A stretch of DNA of 64,000 nt from Hemibagrus wyckioides (lineage: Eukaryota > Chordata > Actinopteri > Siluriformes > Bagridae), in contig NC_080716.1 in assembly GCF_019097595.1 (NCBI RefSeq), positions 28,638,401 through 28,702,400 of the forward strand. Direction: 5' to 3'. The notes below the pieces were generated by a model that was not told the origin of the DNA, did not search any database, and was given only the letters and a program-made list of their open reading frames with translations. A program made the translations under genes and the position numbers. Below, in pieces: positions 34,441 to 46,388 of this stretch; position 1 is the stretch's first letter; every line of letters begins with the position of its first letter.

Positions 34441-35095
34441 CATATTCTTTTCTCAGTAACATCCAAACAGAACATTAACAGCAGAGCCAGATCACTATAT
34501 AAATGTCCACAAAGCAAATGAACAAGAACATATTGTAAGATAAAGGGGTGAAGTTGGAAAGGTGAAGAGCACGGTAGTTTTGTTGGGGGGTTTGGCACAG
34601 TTCCTAGACTAATGTCTTGTCTGTTTGAATAAATTCCATTAACATGCCCACATCAGCCAGATTAATCCAGAAATGCCCTGTTAATCATACACTGGTTTTT
34701 GGCAGGAGATTAGCCACTTTTGCCAACCACATCTCCTTATTCTTTCTAATATTCTTTATTTAACATGTATTTTGTGGACTAAGTGTACTACCTCTATAAA
34801 AGAAAGGGCAAACTCACTGAAGAACATGTGGACTCCTGACTATGTTTAAAACTTTAATTTGCTGGTTTTGCTTTGTAAATACACTTCAAGGTGAAGGATG
34901 AACATTTAGCAACTCATGTGGTGATGTCGGAGAAAATTATATGCCTAGATTTAAAATAGCAATACTCTGCCTAAAAGTAGTGGTTATCTATCAAAATGAT
35001 TTAGCTATTGATTAGTAGCTATTGATTAATGCAAATGTATAACCATTATAATAATCATGTATAACCTAACAATACTTATTCAGAACCTTTAATAT
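34441..35095. other. Continuation of GTPase 1 3' flank, otherwise nothing
   Basis: The first 95 bases match 63,874-63,970 at the end of the window. After that no feature is evident. Confidence 0.5.
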
Positions 35096-35099
35096 TAGT

Positions 35100-35966
35100 G
35101 TGCTAGTGTAATAACCGCACTGAGACTGGTGAGCAAGAAAGGGGATTTTTTTAGGGCCCAGAATAGGCACAAAGATGAGAGAAGTCAGACAGCGTGGCCG
35201 GTAGGCTAGACATAGCATAGGCACCAAGATGGAGAAGACAGACAGTGCGGGCAGAAAGCTAGATCTGGACATAACAGCATCGGAACATCAGCAATGAAGC
35301 GCAATGAAGCGCAATGAAGTGCGATAGTGGTAAGGCTTAATTAGAATTACTTAGAAATATAGCAATGAAGCGCGATAGTGGTAAGGCTTACTCAGAATTA
35401 CTTAGGAACAGAAGCGCATTTAAACTTAGAAATAGAAGCGTATCTAACTTAAATAAAGGTCAAAGATGACGCAGAGAAAGGCAGAAACAGTCAGGGTACT
35501 AATTTGAAAATTATGAAAATTTATTGAAAAAAATTTGAAAAGGGGAGGCTGACCTCAATTTCGGGGCAGTATCAGGACAAGTAGGATAATAATGACATGG
35601 TAAAAGTATGTAAATTAAGGAAGGAGGGATGAAAATAACAATACATTGAACATAATGGGAAATTGCTGGAAATATTTAAATTAGGAAAAGGAGGCACCAT
35701 GGGGCGCCTGAGGTATAAGTAGAGGGGAATTTTGTGGGATTTTTTTGAGACCAGCTGCTCTCCTCAGAAATGCAACTGATTGACTGCATGGCTGAATAAA
35801 GAAACCTGCTTCTTCTCATCTGCTGACTGAGATCTCCTTTATTTTGGCTAAGTATTTGATAGTTTATTGAGTTCATTGGATAAGATTATTGAAATAATAG
35901 AAATAGACACAATCTAAAATTCCACCCTGTGATATGTCCACTCGGAGGGGACTCTGAGTTCCGACA
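35100..35966 (+). mobile_element. Candidate solo LTR
   Basis: Promoter-like order typical of a retroviral or retrotransposon LTR: TATAAG at about 35,714, then AATAAA at 35,795-35,800, a CT-rich stretch and an end at GTTCCGACA (35,966). Short direct repeats of a GCAATGAAGCGC word (35,294-35,375) and of GATAGTGGTAAGGCTTA lie in the upstream part. No internal coding region adjoins it. The left boundary is uncertain and I see no clear target duplication. Confidence 0.4.
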
Positions 35967-35974
35967 CTTTTTTT

Positions 35975-36545
35975 TATGTTTGTGAGATTGTATGACAATC
36001 TTGCATCCTGTGTACCAAATGAGTAGTGTATCTATTGTGTTATCAATTTTCCCATCCTTTTAGATTACAGCAGTAAGGATTACAGATGGTTACTTCCTAC
36101 CCTGCTATAATACAGTGTTGGAGGCATAAAAATGATCTACTTTAGGTATTTGTGCTGCACAGAAAATTAGCACCAGAAATGTAAATATATTAATTTGTTT
36201 ATTAACTAAGGGTGGTGGTTTATGCATGAAAGACAATTATTAAAGTAATGATCAATATTGATCAATAATGTTGCTGCTGTCTATCTGCACCTGATATTAC
36301 TAAAGATATTATTAAAGAAAGTAGGGGATCTTTTTTATATACATAGTTTAGTAGCCTACTAAACTTTGGCAGAATTTATCATTACAATCAACTTAAATAT
36401 TTCCTGGATTTTGTATCACCATAGTCCCTAAATGTATGTAAATGCAGGAAATGGGATTCAAATAAAAAACATTTAAAGTTCTTTGAATCTTGAATTGAAT
36501 CTTGAATTTTCCCCGATCCCCCCCCCACACACACACACACACTTT
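35975..36545. repeat. Dispersed or duplicated repeat, copy 2
   Basis: Counterpart of 26,125-26,830, shorter, with a C-rich and CA-rich end and CAAACCAAAGTTACACC. Confidence 0.7.
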
Positions 36546-36574
36546 TCAAACCAAAGTTACACCTTTGCTCTTCA

Positions 36575-37105
36575 TCACCACAGTCACCATACCATCTGAT
36601 CGTGTACCAACTGTCTTCAAAAGCAAGATTTATCCCCATACTGAAGAAACCTGCTCTGGATCCCTCAAGCATCAGCAACTACAGACCGGTATCACTTCTC
36701 TCGATTCTTTCTAAAATTCTTGAACGCAATGTTTATAATCAACTGTCTGATTATATCCTTATATGGGTTCTCATATCACTGCTTTGCCAATGACACCCAA
36801 CTTATCTTCTCCTGCCCTCCCTCAGATACTACAGCCTTAACTTCCCCTAGATGTCTGTACAGCCATTGGCTGTCTTCAAATGACGGCTGAAGTCTTACCT
36901 CTTCCTGATGCACTTAAACTAGCTCATATTTTTCCCTGTTTGTCTTATGTATTGTTGTTGTATATAAAAACAACTCAGTTTTTAGGCTGATGGTATCCTA
37001 AGTCTGTAACCTGAACCAGTGTTAATGTATTCATTGATAGAGACTTCAAAGCACTTTTGTATGATGCTTTGTATAAGTGCATCTGCCAAATGCCAGAAAT
37101 GTAAA
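36575..37105 (+). mobile_element. L2-like LINE remnant with internal deletion
   Basis: Reverse transcriptase start (ISNYRPVSLLSILSKILERN at about 36,677) jumps at 36,750-36,770 to the F-Y/HCFANDTQL region and then straight to the 3' tail (CATCTGCCAAATGCCAGAAA at 37,081). Same subfamily as 19.2-20.5 kb. Confidence 0.82.
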
Positions 37106-37369
37106 TGTGAAATTGAAAGTGAATCATTTGAGAAGAAAGAGTTGGCTGTTATTTAGATTATATTAAAATTTTAGAATTTAGAAAAATCATAAGTAGCTTG
37201 CAAGATGTCACTACCTATCTTGTGCTCTCAGGCTCTTAGAGACCTATACTGAAGAGTGCATGATGGGAAAGGGTCACATAACCTTTCATGTGTTTTTATG
37301 CCTAGCAACAGCTTACTCAGCGATGCTCATTGGCTAGGTTTTAACACTCAGCTGTGTCTTCCTTATTAG

Positions 37370-37470
37370 GTGACCACAAATGTCTTCCTGTTAAAAAAAC
37401 GTCACAACATGGTTAAGCATCACTAGTCTTTATCTTGGTCCTGAAGGACATTTCTACATTTATAAATCAG
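37370..37470 (+). other. Conserved exon-like block upstream of GTPase 2
   Basis: Counterpart of the 28,990 block with AG and GT borders kept but an internal length change that breaks the frame. Confidence 0.4.
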
Positions 37471-37676
37471 GTACAGTAAACTAACATACATTTAGATTTA
37501 AGCTTGTAATTTTGTACTTAGTGATGCAGTTTTCAGAAGAGTAAATTTGGTTTTAATAGTTAGTCCTGATGTGAAAAAGAATATTTTTTAAGTTAAGATT
37601 TTCAGATATACATTAGACAGAAAATGTGAGAAATATGAATGAGTTGATAAGAACTGATATTTAGAGAAACATAGAT

Positions 37677-37679
37677 TTG

Positions 37680-37732
<53 letters not shown>

Positions 37733-37733
37733 C
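37677..37733. repeat. (ATT)n microsatellite
   Basis: About 18 units in the duplicated 5' flank of GTPase 2. Confidence 0.95.
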
Positions 37734-38029
37734 ATTAATGCTAGTGACACAATAGGTCCTTTACAATTTCAACAATATAAAATAATTTTTTGCTGGTTTT
37801 GTACAAGAATAGAGAGGTGAATGTCTGAATCAATGCGTAGCCAAACCTTAGAAGACTGATGTAATGAAAGATTTTATTAAGTGGCTTTTCCTTCTTGTAT
37901 TTGACACTACTCCAGATTGAGCCTAACTTGGTATTTGATTGTAATGAAAAACAAAACCAAACAAAGCAGTGCCTGACGGTAATTTGTGATGCAAATCAAA
38001 AAACTCTCTTCACCCCTCTGCCACATCAC

Positions 38030-38135
38030 TTTCTGTTTAAAATGGCTACCTACAGGAAATGCCAGACCATGTGCAGTTCATCCTATTCACCAGAGGGGGT
38101 ACACAACCAATACATATAGCAAAACAAATAACAGA
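38030..38135 (+). promoter_or_regulatory. Promoter-like block of GTPase 2, decayed
   Basis: The CTGTTTAAAATGGCTACCTAC to CCAGAGGGGGTA block is present. The TATA box of copies 1 and 4 reads GTACACAA here, and the ISRE-like motif upstream reads CTTTTCCTTCTT at about 37,884. Expression may differ from copies 1 and 4. Confidence 0.35.
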
Positions 38136-38479
38136 CCAGTGAAAAAACATTGACAGTGTGATTCTTTCATAATGGCTCCTTAAACAAATTACATATCACT
38201 TTGTTTTAAGGAATTACCATTATTTTATATTAAAGTTATATCAAGGTCAACTTTATATTTATTGCTACAATTCCAGAAAAAAGATATATTTAAGAAGATA
38301 AAATATCCAGTGTGGACGACCTGTATATTCAAAGAAAAGGGAGAGAGAGAAACATTAAAATTAAACTTCCTTATATCAGTTGAGTTTCCAGATGTTAATT
38401 TTTTTTAAAAATTCATTAATAGGTCATGCACTTGTGACAGAGTCTTCTGAGACATCTGTGGCAAATAAACAAGTGTATT

Positions 38480-38516
38480 ATGGCTACAGGGTAAGTTGAT
38501 TTATTATTATTATTAC

Positions 38517-38583
<67 letters not shown>

Positions 38584-40414
38584 TACAGTCAAATGAGTCA
38601 AAAAAAGTGTTTTTAACAAAAAAAATGACATTCTGTATTCCAAGTAATATCATTTTATAACATGTTTTTTTAATGATTATGGACAGTTTAAGCATAAATT
38701 CTCATGACATTAAACCAATATTGTATATGTCATTGGATTTAACAGATCTGAAGAGACATTACTGATTGTTATTGATTTAATCCAGAAGAGTAAATTAATC
38801 AGTAAAGGTCCACCTTCACGATATCGTCTCCTCACAACCAGAACTAATCTTGAAAAAGACGGGTCAGTGAGAAAATGGACCTTTGGACAGCGAGACATTG
38901 ATATGCAAAACAAAATCCTACTGATGGTAGGAGAAACTGGAACAGGAAAAACTAATCTGATCAACGCCATGGTAAATTATATACTCGGGGTGAAGTTTAC
39001 AGATGAAGTGTGGTTTGAGATTACAGAGGAGGGTGGAGATAATCACATGTCAGATCAGTCAAAAAGTCAAACAACTGAAATCACTGTGTATGAGGTCTTT
39101 GTTAAAGACAACCCAATATCTCTTACTATTATTGACACTCCAGGTTATGGAGATACCAGGGGAACAGAATATGACAAACAGATTGCTGAGAATCTGTACA
39201 AACTGTTTCACAATGATACTGGAGTGAAAGAAATTGATGCAGTGTGTCTGGTAGTGAAGGCATCTGAGAATCGGCTCACTGACAGACAGCAATACATCTT
39301 TGATGCAGTTTTGTCCTTATTTGGTAGCGACATAGAGAACAACATTGTCATATTTATCACTCACTCAGATGGAATGCCTCCAACAAATGCTCTTAATGCC
39401 ATCAAGAATGCAGCAATTCCATGCAGGAAAGATGAAGATAATGAACCTGAACATTTCTTATTTAACAATCGTCAAACTGAAAAGAGGAGCCAAAAGTATA
39501 ACAGATTTCTCCAGACAGCTTGGAAACTAACGGAGGACAATTTAAATGATTTCTTTGCTTCACTGAAAGAACAGAACAGAAAAAGCTTAGAGCAGACTGA
39601 AAATGTTCTGACTGAGTCCAAACGACTTGAAGCCTGTATTTCTAATCTACAAGACCGCATTGAGTTTATAGAGTACAAAGGTAAAGAACTGACTCAGATT
39701 CAAAAAGCCCTTGCGGAAAACCGAGAAAAGATTAAGAGAAATGAAAACTTTACTTTTACAGTCACCAAGTATTACAAAGATAAATTAGACATTGTAAATG
39801 CTTCATTGTGGGACAGTAAGGCCACCAGTTGCTCTGTCTGTAAGGAGAACTGTCATGAGTATAACTGCTGGTTGGCTCCTAATGCTCTGTGGTGTGAAGT
39901 CATAAAAAATGACCACTGCACTGTATGTACAGGTAAATGTCACTACATGAAACATATCAGAGAGAAGAAGAAATATGTTACATGCAGCAGAGGGGTCATA
40001 GTGACATTTGATGAGCTTAAAAAACAGTATGAAAGCAGCATAAATCCAGCATCAGATATCAAGTTTGACTCAAAGTCCTTTGAAAATGTTGAAAAGGAGT
40101 TTGAAAGCAACAAGAAACAGGAAGAAGAGAAGACAAGAATAGAGAGAAGACTGAGTGAACAACTGATCACAACTAAAAAAGAAAAAGCTGAGCTGGTGGA
40201 AGAAGCCTACAACACCATCATGAAACTGTCTGAGATTGCTTTAAAGCCAGATTCTGCTTTCCTTGTTCAGTCTTTTGACTTCTTGATCCCTCGAGCTGAG
40301 GAAACTGGAAGAAAATGTCTTGCTCAGAAACTAAGAGAGCTGAGGAAAATTCAGCCTGAATCACAGGAAAGAGTTAATGCTATAGTCACATATACAAAAA
40401 GACAAATTAAATAA
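38480..40414 (+). CDS. Large AIG1/GIMAP-like GTPase with Cys/His-rich domain, copy 2
   Basis: Coding micro-exon 38,480-38,490 (ATGGCTACAGG), intron 38,491-38,745, large exon 38,746-40,414, giving 559 aa. Exon 1 begins after the AG at 38,422. P-loop GETGTGKT is intact, followed by NL where the others have TL. DTPGYGDTRG and THSDG are intact. The Cys/His cluster reads CSVCKENCHEYNC, then LWC, then CTVCTGKCHY, with every Cys and His kept. The second coiled coil is about 455-490. The intron holds a TTA microsatellite of about 85 bp. The C-terminal half is near-identical to copy 3. The switch region (NDTGV) is like copy 4. Protein role unknown. Family by P-loop and DTPG motifs. Confidence 0.92.
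38500..38584. repeat. (TTA)n microsatellite inside the intron of GTPase 2
   Basis: About 28 units. The antisense poly-Asn frame over it is not a gene. Confidence 0.96.
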
Positions 40415-41140
40415 ACTGGAACAGTTTGTTCCTAGTAAATAAATTAATTTAGTATATTAAACATGGCCATGTAACATAATGTAATACAGATGGAATTATA
40501 AACATGTCTGTACCAAGTTGTGTTCAATTAATTACATTTATTGTGTTTATTCAGTAATGCTGTTGATCAAGATCTAATATTTTACTTTGTTTTGCTAATA
40601 ATCTTCAGCCGTTATGACTGAGTTTGAAGTATAGCAGTGTAACTTTTATCTTACATTTACTGTTCATGGATATATGTTTATCCTTTTCTTTGAAAATGAA
40701 TATCATTATTGTTCTCTGTGATTTTCTTATTAAATATCTTGTAACTATATTGATACTTCTTATACTTCTTTCTCACGAACCTACCTACGTCATATTTATG
40801 GTTATTTCTATTTGCACTACCTCAACCACTGCTGTGTATTTTTGCACAATATTTTTGCACAATATTTTTGCACAATATTTTTGCACAATACTTTTTTTTA
40901 CATCATTTCACTTTATTTTATTTTATTTCACTTACATTCCATTACACATGTTCTTTTCTTTCTTTTCAGCGCAAGTGTCCTGTGTTCTTTTGTGTTGTCT
41001 TTCTTGTATTTATTGTCTTTTGCACTGTCTTGTCTATGCTCTGTTTGCACCTAGCTGCACACTGTGGACTTTACGTGCACTTTAACCTAGTTAAGCCTTT
41101 AAATTGCACTTTAACCTGAGGATTAGTATCTTGCAAAACA
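40415..41140. other. 3' flank of GTPase 2 with a LINE-like 3' UTR
   Basis: 40,415-40,790 matches the 3' flank of copy 3. From 40,800 on the style changes to GCAC-rich text (TTTGCACTGTCTTGTCTATG, TGCACTTTAACC) like LINE 3' UTRs, with a 13-bp tandem repeat TTTTTGCACAATA at 40,845-40,890. Confidence 0.45.
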
Positions 41141-41642
41141 ACTAGCAAAATAATATGTACCATCATGTCAAAGACAAAAGAAATTAGTTTAGACTTGAGA
41201 AGAAGAATTGTTCATGCTCACAAAGGAGGAGAAGGATATACAAGTTTATCAAAACATTTTCAAGTGTCAAGAACAGCCGTGAGAAGTATTATCAAGAAGT
41301 TTAAAGAGACCCACACAGTAGAGAACAAGACTAGCAGAGGCAAGAAGCGAAAGATTTCAAAAACTTTGGAAAGAAAACTAGTGAGAGAGGTTTCTAAAGA
41401 CCCAAGAACAACTTCCAGGACACTAGTGAATGACTAGTGAAGTCTGGGATTGATGCATCAATGAAGACAGTCACTAGAACCTTGCACAGGAATGGACTGC
41501 GAGGTTGCCGACCAAGAAAGACTCCACTTCTGAAGAAGAGACACCTACAAGCTAGACTGAAGTTTGCTAAGGACAAACTGGGGAAAAATGATGCATACTG
41601 GAGACAAAACTAGAGCTCTTTGGCCATAGAGATGTTGCCTAT

Positions 41643-42643
41643 TGTGGAATAAATTCTGCTCTACTCAAACACTTTACTATAAAATCTGACTCCAACTCCA
41701 CACTGACCCGACAGCTCAGTCAGAGTGAGACTCTAACTAAAGAAGACGAATTAGGCAGACTAGATGAATGCAGATACGAGATTTTATTTGCAATCAGCGC
41801 TGATACAAGAATTGAGATGCTCAAGCATGAATGTCCCAACAACCTCTAAACGGGGATCTCCAACCACAGTCTTTTTATTCATTTTCCTTATCTCTCCAAA
41901 TGCAACACGTCACCAGCTCTTTGCTGAAAAAATCCCACCTATTTTCTTTTTGGTGTTTTAGGTTCTTTTTTGACACCATTATCTTTTAATTTATAACTTT
42001 TCGAATACCATTATAATTAAACTTTCGAGAATCATTATATTAAAAATGTGGGCATCTCCACCCCCACCAGTGGGATTTTCTTCAACTTCACTTTCTCAGG
42101 TGACTCATTCAACCACAGTGGACAGCATGGGTAAGTTCTCAGTTTTACAGGGGTCAATTCCCATCTTTGTTCTTTATTATTGCATTTTATGTTTCACTGC
42201 TCCTTCATCTATCTGTCTTTTCTGTATAATTGATCTAGACATTTCACCTGGTACTACCATTGCTATTCAACACGCTCTGCGTTTGCTCCATGATGAGATC
42301 ACTGCTTCTCAAGGTATCAGCATGGTGAAGACTGGTTGTGATGACCTGAAATACAGCTCCAGTATTGACTGGACCAAATTTGGCAGGCCTGCTACCGCTG
42401 AGAAAGCCTGCCAGGCTGACATCACTGATATAGCTGCTCATTCTCTGAAGCCCTTGCAGACTATATGCAAGGCCAACGACCGACCTACATGTTGCGTTAA
42501 ACTCTACATTGTTCTCAAAATCAAACGATCTACTGAATAAACTTTTACCTGAAAACCTAATCATGCTGTCCCCTGGTTATTTTATACACATCAACCAAGA
42601 GTTCCATACATATACACTTCAAACCATCAAATTATTTCCCACA
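41643..42643 (+). mobile_element. LTR-like insertion, 1,001 bp, with CTAT target duplication
   Basis: Ends TGTGG and CCACA form a short inverted terminus, and CTAT lies directly on each side (41,639-41,642 and 42,644-42,647). Taking it out restores the transposase frame. TG...CA ends with a 4-bp duplication fit a solo LTR. It holds an open frame at 42,046-42,540, a good splice donor (CATGGGTAAGTT at 42,127) and an AATAAA at the frame's end. No internal retroviral genes are present. Confidence 0.7.
42046..42540 (+). CDS. Unrecognised 164-codon open frame inside the LTR-like insertion
   Basis: Open for 495 nt. A hydrophobic part at about residues 34-65 (VLYYCILCFTAPSSICLFCI) is followed by a more ordinary soluble-looking segment (DISPGTTIAIQHALRLLHDE ... 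LKIKRSTE) with six cysteines. A splice donor at 42,130 and an AG at about 42,238 would remove the hydrophobic stretch and leave a shorter product. I do not recognise it. It may be a real LTR-borne gene, a captured exon or chance. Confidence 0.25.
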   Translation: MWASPPPPVGFSSTSLSQVTHSTTVDSMGKFSVLQGSIPIFVLYYCILCFTAPSSICLFCIIDLDISPGTTIAIQHALRLLHDEITASQGISMVKTGCDDLKYSSSIDWTKFGRPATAEKACQADITDIAAHSLKPLQTICKANDRPTCCVKLYIVLKIKRSTE

Positions 42644-43212
42644 CTATGTTTGGAGAAATAAGGGAGAGGTGTTCAACCCAAAGAACACCATTCCCACAGT
42701 GAAATATGGCGGTGGTAGTATAATGCTGTTGCGATGTTTCAGTGCGTTTGGAACTGGGAATCTTGTCAGGGTTGAAGGAACCAAGAAAAAGGAAGACTAT
42801 GAGAAGATTTTGAGAGACAACCTCAAACAGTCTGCAACAAAACTTGGTCTGAGTCGACGTTTTTTCTTCCAGCATGATAACAACCCAAAGCATACCTCAC
42901 TTCTGGTGAAGAACTACCTACATAGGAGGAAAGTGAACGTCCTTGACTGGCCTGCACAAAGCCCAGACTTAAATCCAATAGAAAATCTGTGGGGCGCACT
43001 AAAGTCCAGAGTTCATGCCAGAAGTCCAACAAATCTGGAGGAGCTTGAGAGATTCGCTAAGGAGGAATGGGCTGCCACTCCTCAGGAGACATGCTTGAGA
43101 CTTGTTGAGAAGTACAACAAATGACTAAAGGCTGTTAGGAATACACTATTGACTATTAACATCAGAGGGCTAATAATGTTGACCTGTATATATATACAGT
43201 TCTGTATATATA

Positions 43213-44768
43213 CAGTATCTCACAAAAGTGAGTACACCCCTCACATTTTTTCATGTGACAACACTGAAGAAATGACACTCTGCTACAATAAAGTAGTGTA
43301 CAGCCTGTATAACAGTGTAAATTTGCTGTCTCCTCAAAATAACTCAACACACAGCCATTAATGTTTAAACCATTGGTAACAAAAGTGAGTACACCCCTAA
43401 GTGGAAATGTCCAAATTGGGCCCAGTTAGCCATTTACCCTCCCCGGTGTCATGTGACTTATTAGTCTTACAAGGTCTCAGGTGTGAATGGGGAGCAGGTG
43501 TGTTAAATTTGGTGTTATTGCTCTCACACTCTCATACTGATCACTGGAAGTTAAACATGGCACCTCATGGCAAAGAACTCTGAGGATCTGAAAAAAAGAA
43601 TTGTTGCTCTACATAAAGATGGCCTAGGCTATAAGCAGATTGTCAAGACCCTGAAACTGAGCTGCAGCACGGTGGGCAAGACCATACAGCGGTTTTACAG
43701 GACAGGTTCCACTCAGAACAGGCCACGCCATAGTCCACCAAAGAATTTGAGTGCACGTGCTCAGCGTCATATCCAGAGGTTGTCTTTGGGAAATAGACGT
43801 ATGAGTGCTGCCAGCATTGCTGCAGAGGTTGAAGGTGTGGGGGGTCAGCCTGTCAGTGCTCAGACCATACGCCGCACACTGCATCCAATTGGTCTGCATG
43901 GCTGTCTCCCAGAAGGAAGCCTCTACTAAAGATGATGCACAAGGAAGCCCGCATACAGTTTGCTGAAGACAAGCAGACTAAGGACATGGATTACTGGAAC
44001 CATGTCCTGTGGTCCGATGAGACCAAGATAAACTTATTTGGTTCAGATGGTGTCAAGAGTGTGTGGCGGCAACCAGGTGAGGAGTACAAAGACAAGTGTG
44101 TCTTGCCTACAGTCAAGCATGGTGCTGGGAGTGTCATGGTCTGGGCCTGCATGAGTACTGCCGGCACTGGGGAGCCACAGTTCATTGAGGGAACCATGAA
44201 TGCCAACATGTACTGTGACACACTGAAGCAGAGCACGATCCCTCCCTTCAGAGACTGGGCTGCAGGGCAGTATTCCAACATAATAACGACCCCAAACACA
44301 CCTCCAAGACGACCACTGCCTTGGTGATGGACTGGCCAAGCATCTGTGGGGCATTCTCAAACGGAAGGTGGGGGAGCGCAAGGTCTCTAACATCCACCAG
44401 CTATGTGATGTCATCATGGAGGAGTGGAAGAGAACTCCAGCAACCTGTGAAGCTCTGCTGAACTCCATGCCCAAGAGTGTTAAGGCAGCGCTGGAAAATA
44501 ATGGTGGCCACACAAAATATTGACACTTTGGGCCCAATTTGGACATTTCCACTTAGGGGTGTAGTCACTTTTGTTGCCAATGGTTTAGACATTAATGGCT
44601 GTGTGTTGAGTTATTTTGAGGGGACAGTAAATTTACACTGTTATACAGGCTGTACACTCACTACTTTACATTGTAGCAGAGTGTCATTTCTTCAGTGTTG
44701 TCACATGAAAAGATATAATAAAATATTTACAAAAATGTGAGGGGTGTACTCACTTTTGTGAGATACTG
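43213..44768 (+). mobile_element. Tc1-like element with both inverted repeats and TA flanks
   Basis: Ends CAGTATCTCACAAAAGTGAG and its mirror at 44,749-44,768, each next to TA. A second inverted pair deeper inside (GAGTACACCCCTAAGTGGAA at 43,387 and its mirror near 44,553) is typical of the long direct/inverted repeats of some Tc1 families. Confidence 0.94.
43567..44522 (+). pseudogene. Tc1-like transposase with frameshifts
   Basis: Begins MAKNSEDLKKRIVALHKDGL. Helix-turn-helix units (KTLKLSCSTVGKTIQRF and TIRRTLHPIGLHG) and then a shift near 43,910. The DDE part resumes with KDMDYWNHVLWSDETKINLF (first Asp) and VMVWACMSTAGTGE. Near 44,270-44,300 the second Asp region is damaged, with a short deletion after ADQ-like text. 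The end (GILKRKVGERKVSNIHQL to GGHTKY) is in a third frame. Not functional. Confidence 0.9.
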
Positions 44769-44924
44769 TATATATAAGAAAAATATGATGTATACATAAA
44801 TGTAAGATAAATGAAAGATAAATATATAGATATTAAAGACAAATCTAATAAATATCCGGTTTTAACAGTAATGTCAGGGGGTAAAGTGACAATGCAAAAA
44901 CAGCTGAGGTAGACTGTCATGTGT

Positions 44925-46388
44925 GAGGAAGTCCAGCGAAAAAGTCTAGAAAAATCCAGGTTCTAGGTATTCTGGTTGAGAGCCTGAATGACCTGCAGGA
45001 AGAAGCTCCTCCTCATTCTCTCTGTGTTTTCGTTCAAGGAGGGGAAACATTTCCCTGACTGCAACAGAGAGAAGAGTCCATTGTTGGGATGGCTAAGGTT
45101 CTTCATTATCTTCCTGGCCTTGGTCCAGCACCGCTTGCTGTATATAGTTTCCAGGTCAGGAAGCTCGGTGCGGATGGTACGTTCAGCTGATCGCACCATC
45201 CTCTGGAGAGCTTGCCTGTCCTGCTTGGTGCTGTTTCCAAACCAGGCTGTGATGCTTCCCGTCAGGATGCTCTCAATGGTGCAGGTGTAGATGTCTTTAG
45301 CACCTTAGAGGACATTTTAAAGTCCTTTAGGCGTCTGAGATGGTAAAGACGCTTCACCAGGGTGTTGACATGACAGTACCATGACAGATCCTGCGTGATG
45401 TGAACACCCAGGTACCGAAAAGTGTCCATTTCTCCACTGGGGTCCCATTGATAGCGAGTGGCTGGTAATTCCTCTACTGCTTTGTACTGAAGTCCACTAT
45501 CTGCTCCTTAGTCTTCATGATGTTCAGGAGGATATTGTTGTCCTGGCACCATGTCTTCAGGTTTTTAATCTCCTCTAGGTAGGGCTTCTCGTCATTGTTG
45601 GTGATCTGGCCCACCACCACAGTATCGTCCGCAAACTTAATGAGCCCCTGGGGGCCTCCAAGGGTCTGGGGAAGAGTGAGAGCTTCATGCAGCTCCCATA
45701 AAGCAGTGTCCGTGTCCGCCTGAGGTGGAATATAAACGGCATTGACTATGACCGAACTAAATTCCCGAGGAACGTAAAAAGAGCGACATTTGATGGTCCA
45801 GGTTGGGTGAGTAGGAGCTTGAAAGAGGTGAAATGTTCACGCCGTCACACCAGCTGTTGTTTACCATCAGACACACTCCATCTCCTCTTGTCTTTCCCGA
45901 CTCCACTGTTCTGTCCATGCAGTGAACCAAGAAAAACTCAGCCAGCTGGATGGCTTGGTCCAGTACTGCTGGGTTCAGCCATGTCTCAGTGAAGCAGAGA
46001 AGGTTTTCTCTCTGGAAATTTATCCAGACTGTAAGGTCATCGCACTTGTTTTCCAGAGACTGGACATTGGCTAACAGGATGCTAGACAAGGGAGCCCAGT
46101 GTGTGCATGCTATTAGCCTGTTCCTGATGCTGGCTTGTTTGCCCCTCGGTCGCTGCTTCGGGTTGCGTCCTTTGTTCCTCAGAAACTCGCTTGGCTAGGG
46201 ATTGTAGATTGTAAACCAATAGAAATAAGAGTCTCTGTCTCTGTCATATGTAATAATGTCCATTTTGTGGGTATCCAACAGTGGTATGTTCCAAGGTGGT
46301 CTGGAGTGCAGAAAATAAACAAAAACAAACAAAGCATGGTCGGAGCAGTCGTGAAGGCAGCCGACCTCGCCGGCGCCATCTTGTATCA
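44925..46388 (-). mobile_element. LINE, minus strand, internally deleted
   Basis: The 5' end at 46,386 reads GATACAAGATGGCGCCGG on the minus strand, as in the LINE at 5.68 kb. Endonuclease part at 46,089-45,757 (FTETWLNPAVLDQAIQLAEF, GDGVCLMVN). The middle of ORF2 is missing and the C-terminal reverse transcriptase and tail region follow (45,700-44,960). Stops are present. Confidence 0.82.

Larger units (their letters stand above)
41165..43124 (+). pseudogene. Tc1-like transposase interrupted by an insertion
   Basis: MSKTKEISLDLRRRIVHAH opens a typical Tc1-like protein. An extra base near 41,436 shifts the frame at LVND. The first aspartate region (around TKLELFGHRD, 41,605-41,635) is cut short compared with the usual WSDE text, suggesting a small deletion near 41,600. 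Catalytic aspartate (FQHDNNPKH) and glutamate (NPIENLWG) are kept in the second half, which ends VEKYNK. Confidence 0.85.
41145..43205 (+). mobile_element. Tc1-like element split by an LTR-like insertion
   Basis: Transposase halves at 41,165-41,642 and 42,644-43,124 join in frame once the 41,643-42,643 insertion is set aside. First half: helix-turn-helix (SKHFQVSRTAVRSIIKKF) and the LHRNGLRG region. Second half: GGGSIMLLRCFSAFGTG, FFQHDNNPKHTS and DLNPIENLWGALK. Terminal repeats were not clearly identified. The right side abuts the next Tc1-like element at 43,213. Confidence 0.85.

Noticed and set aside
38416..38643. Minus-strand poly-asparagine frame
   Set aside because: Antisense of the TTA microsatellite in the intron of GTPase 2.
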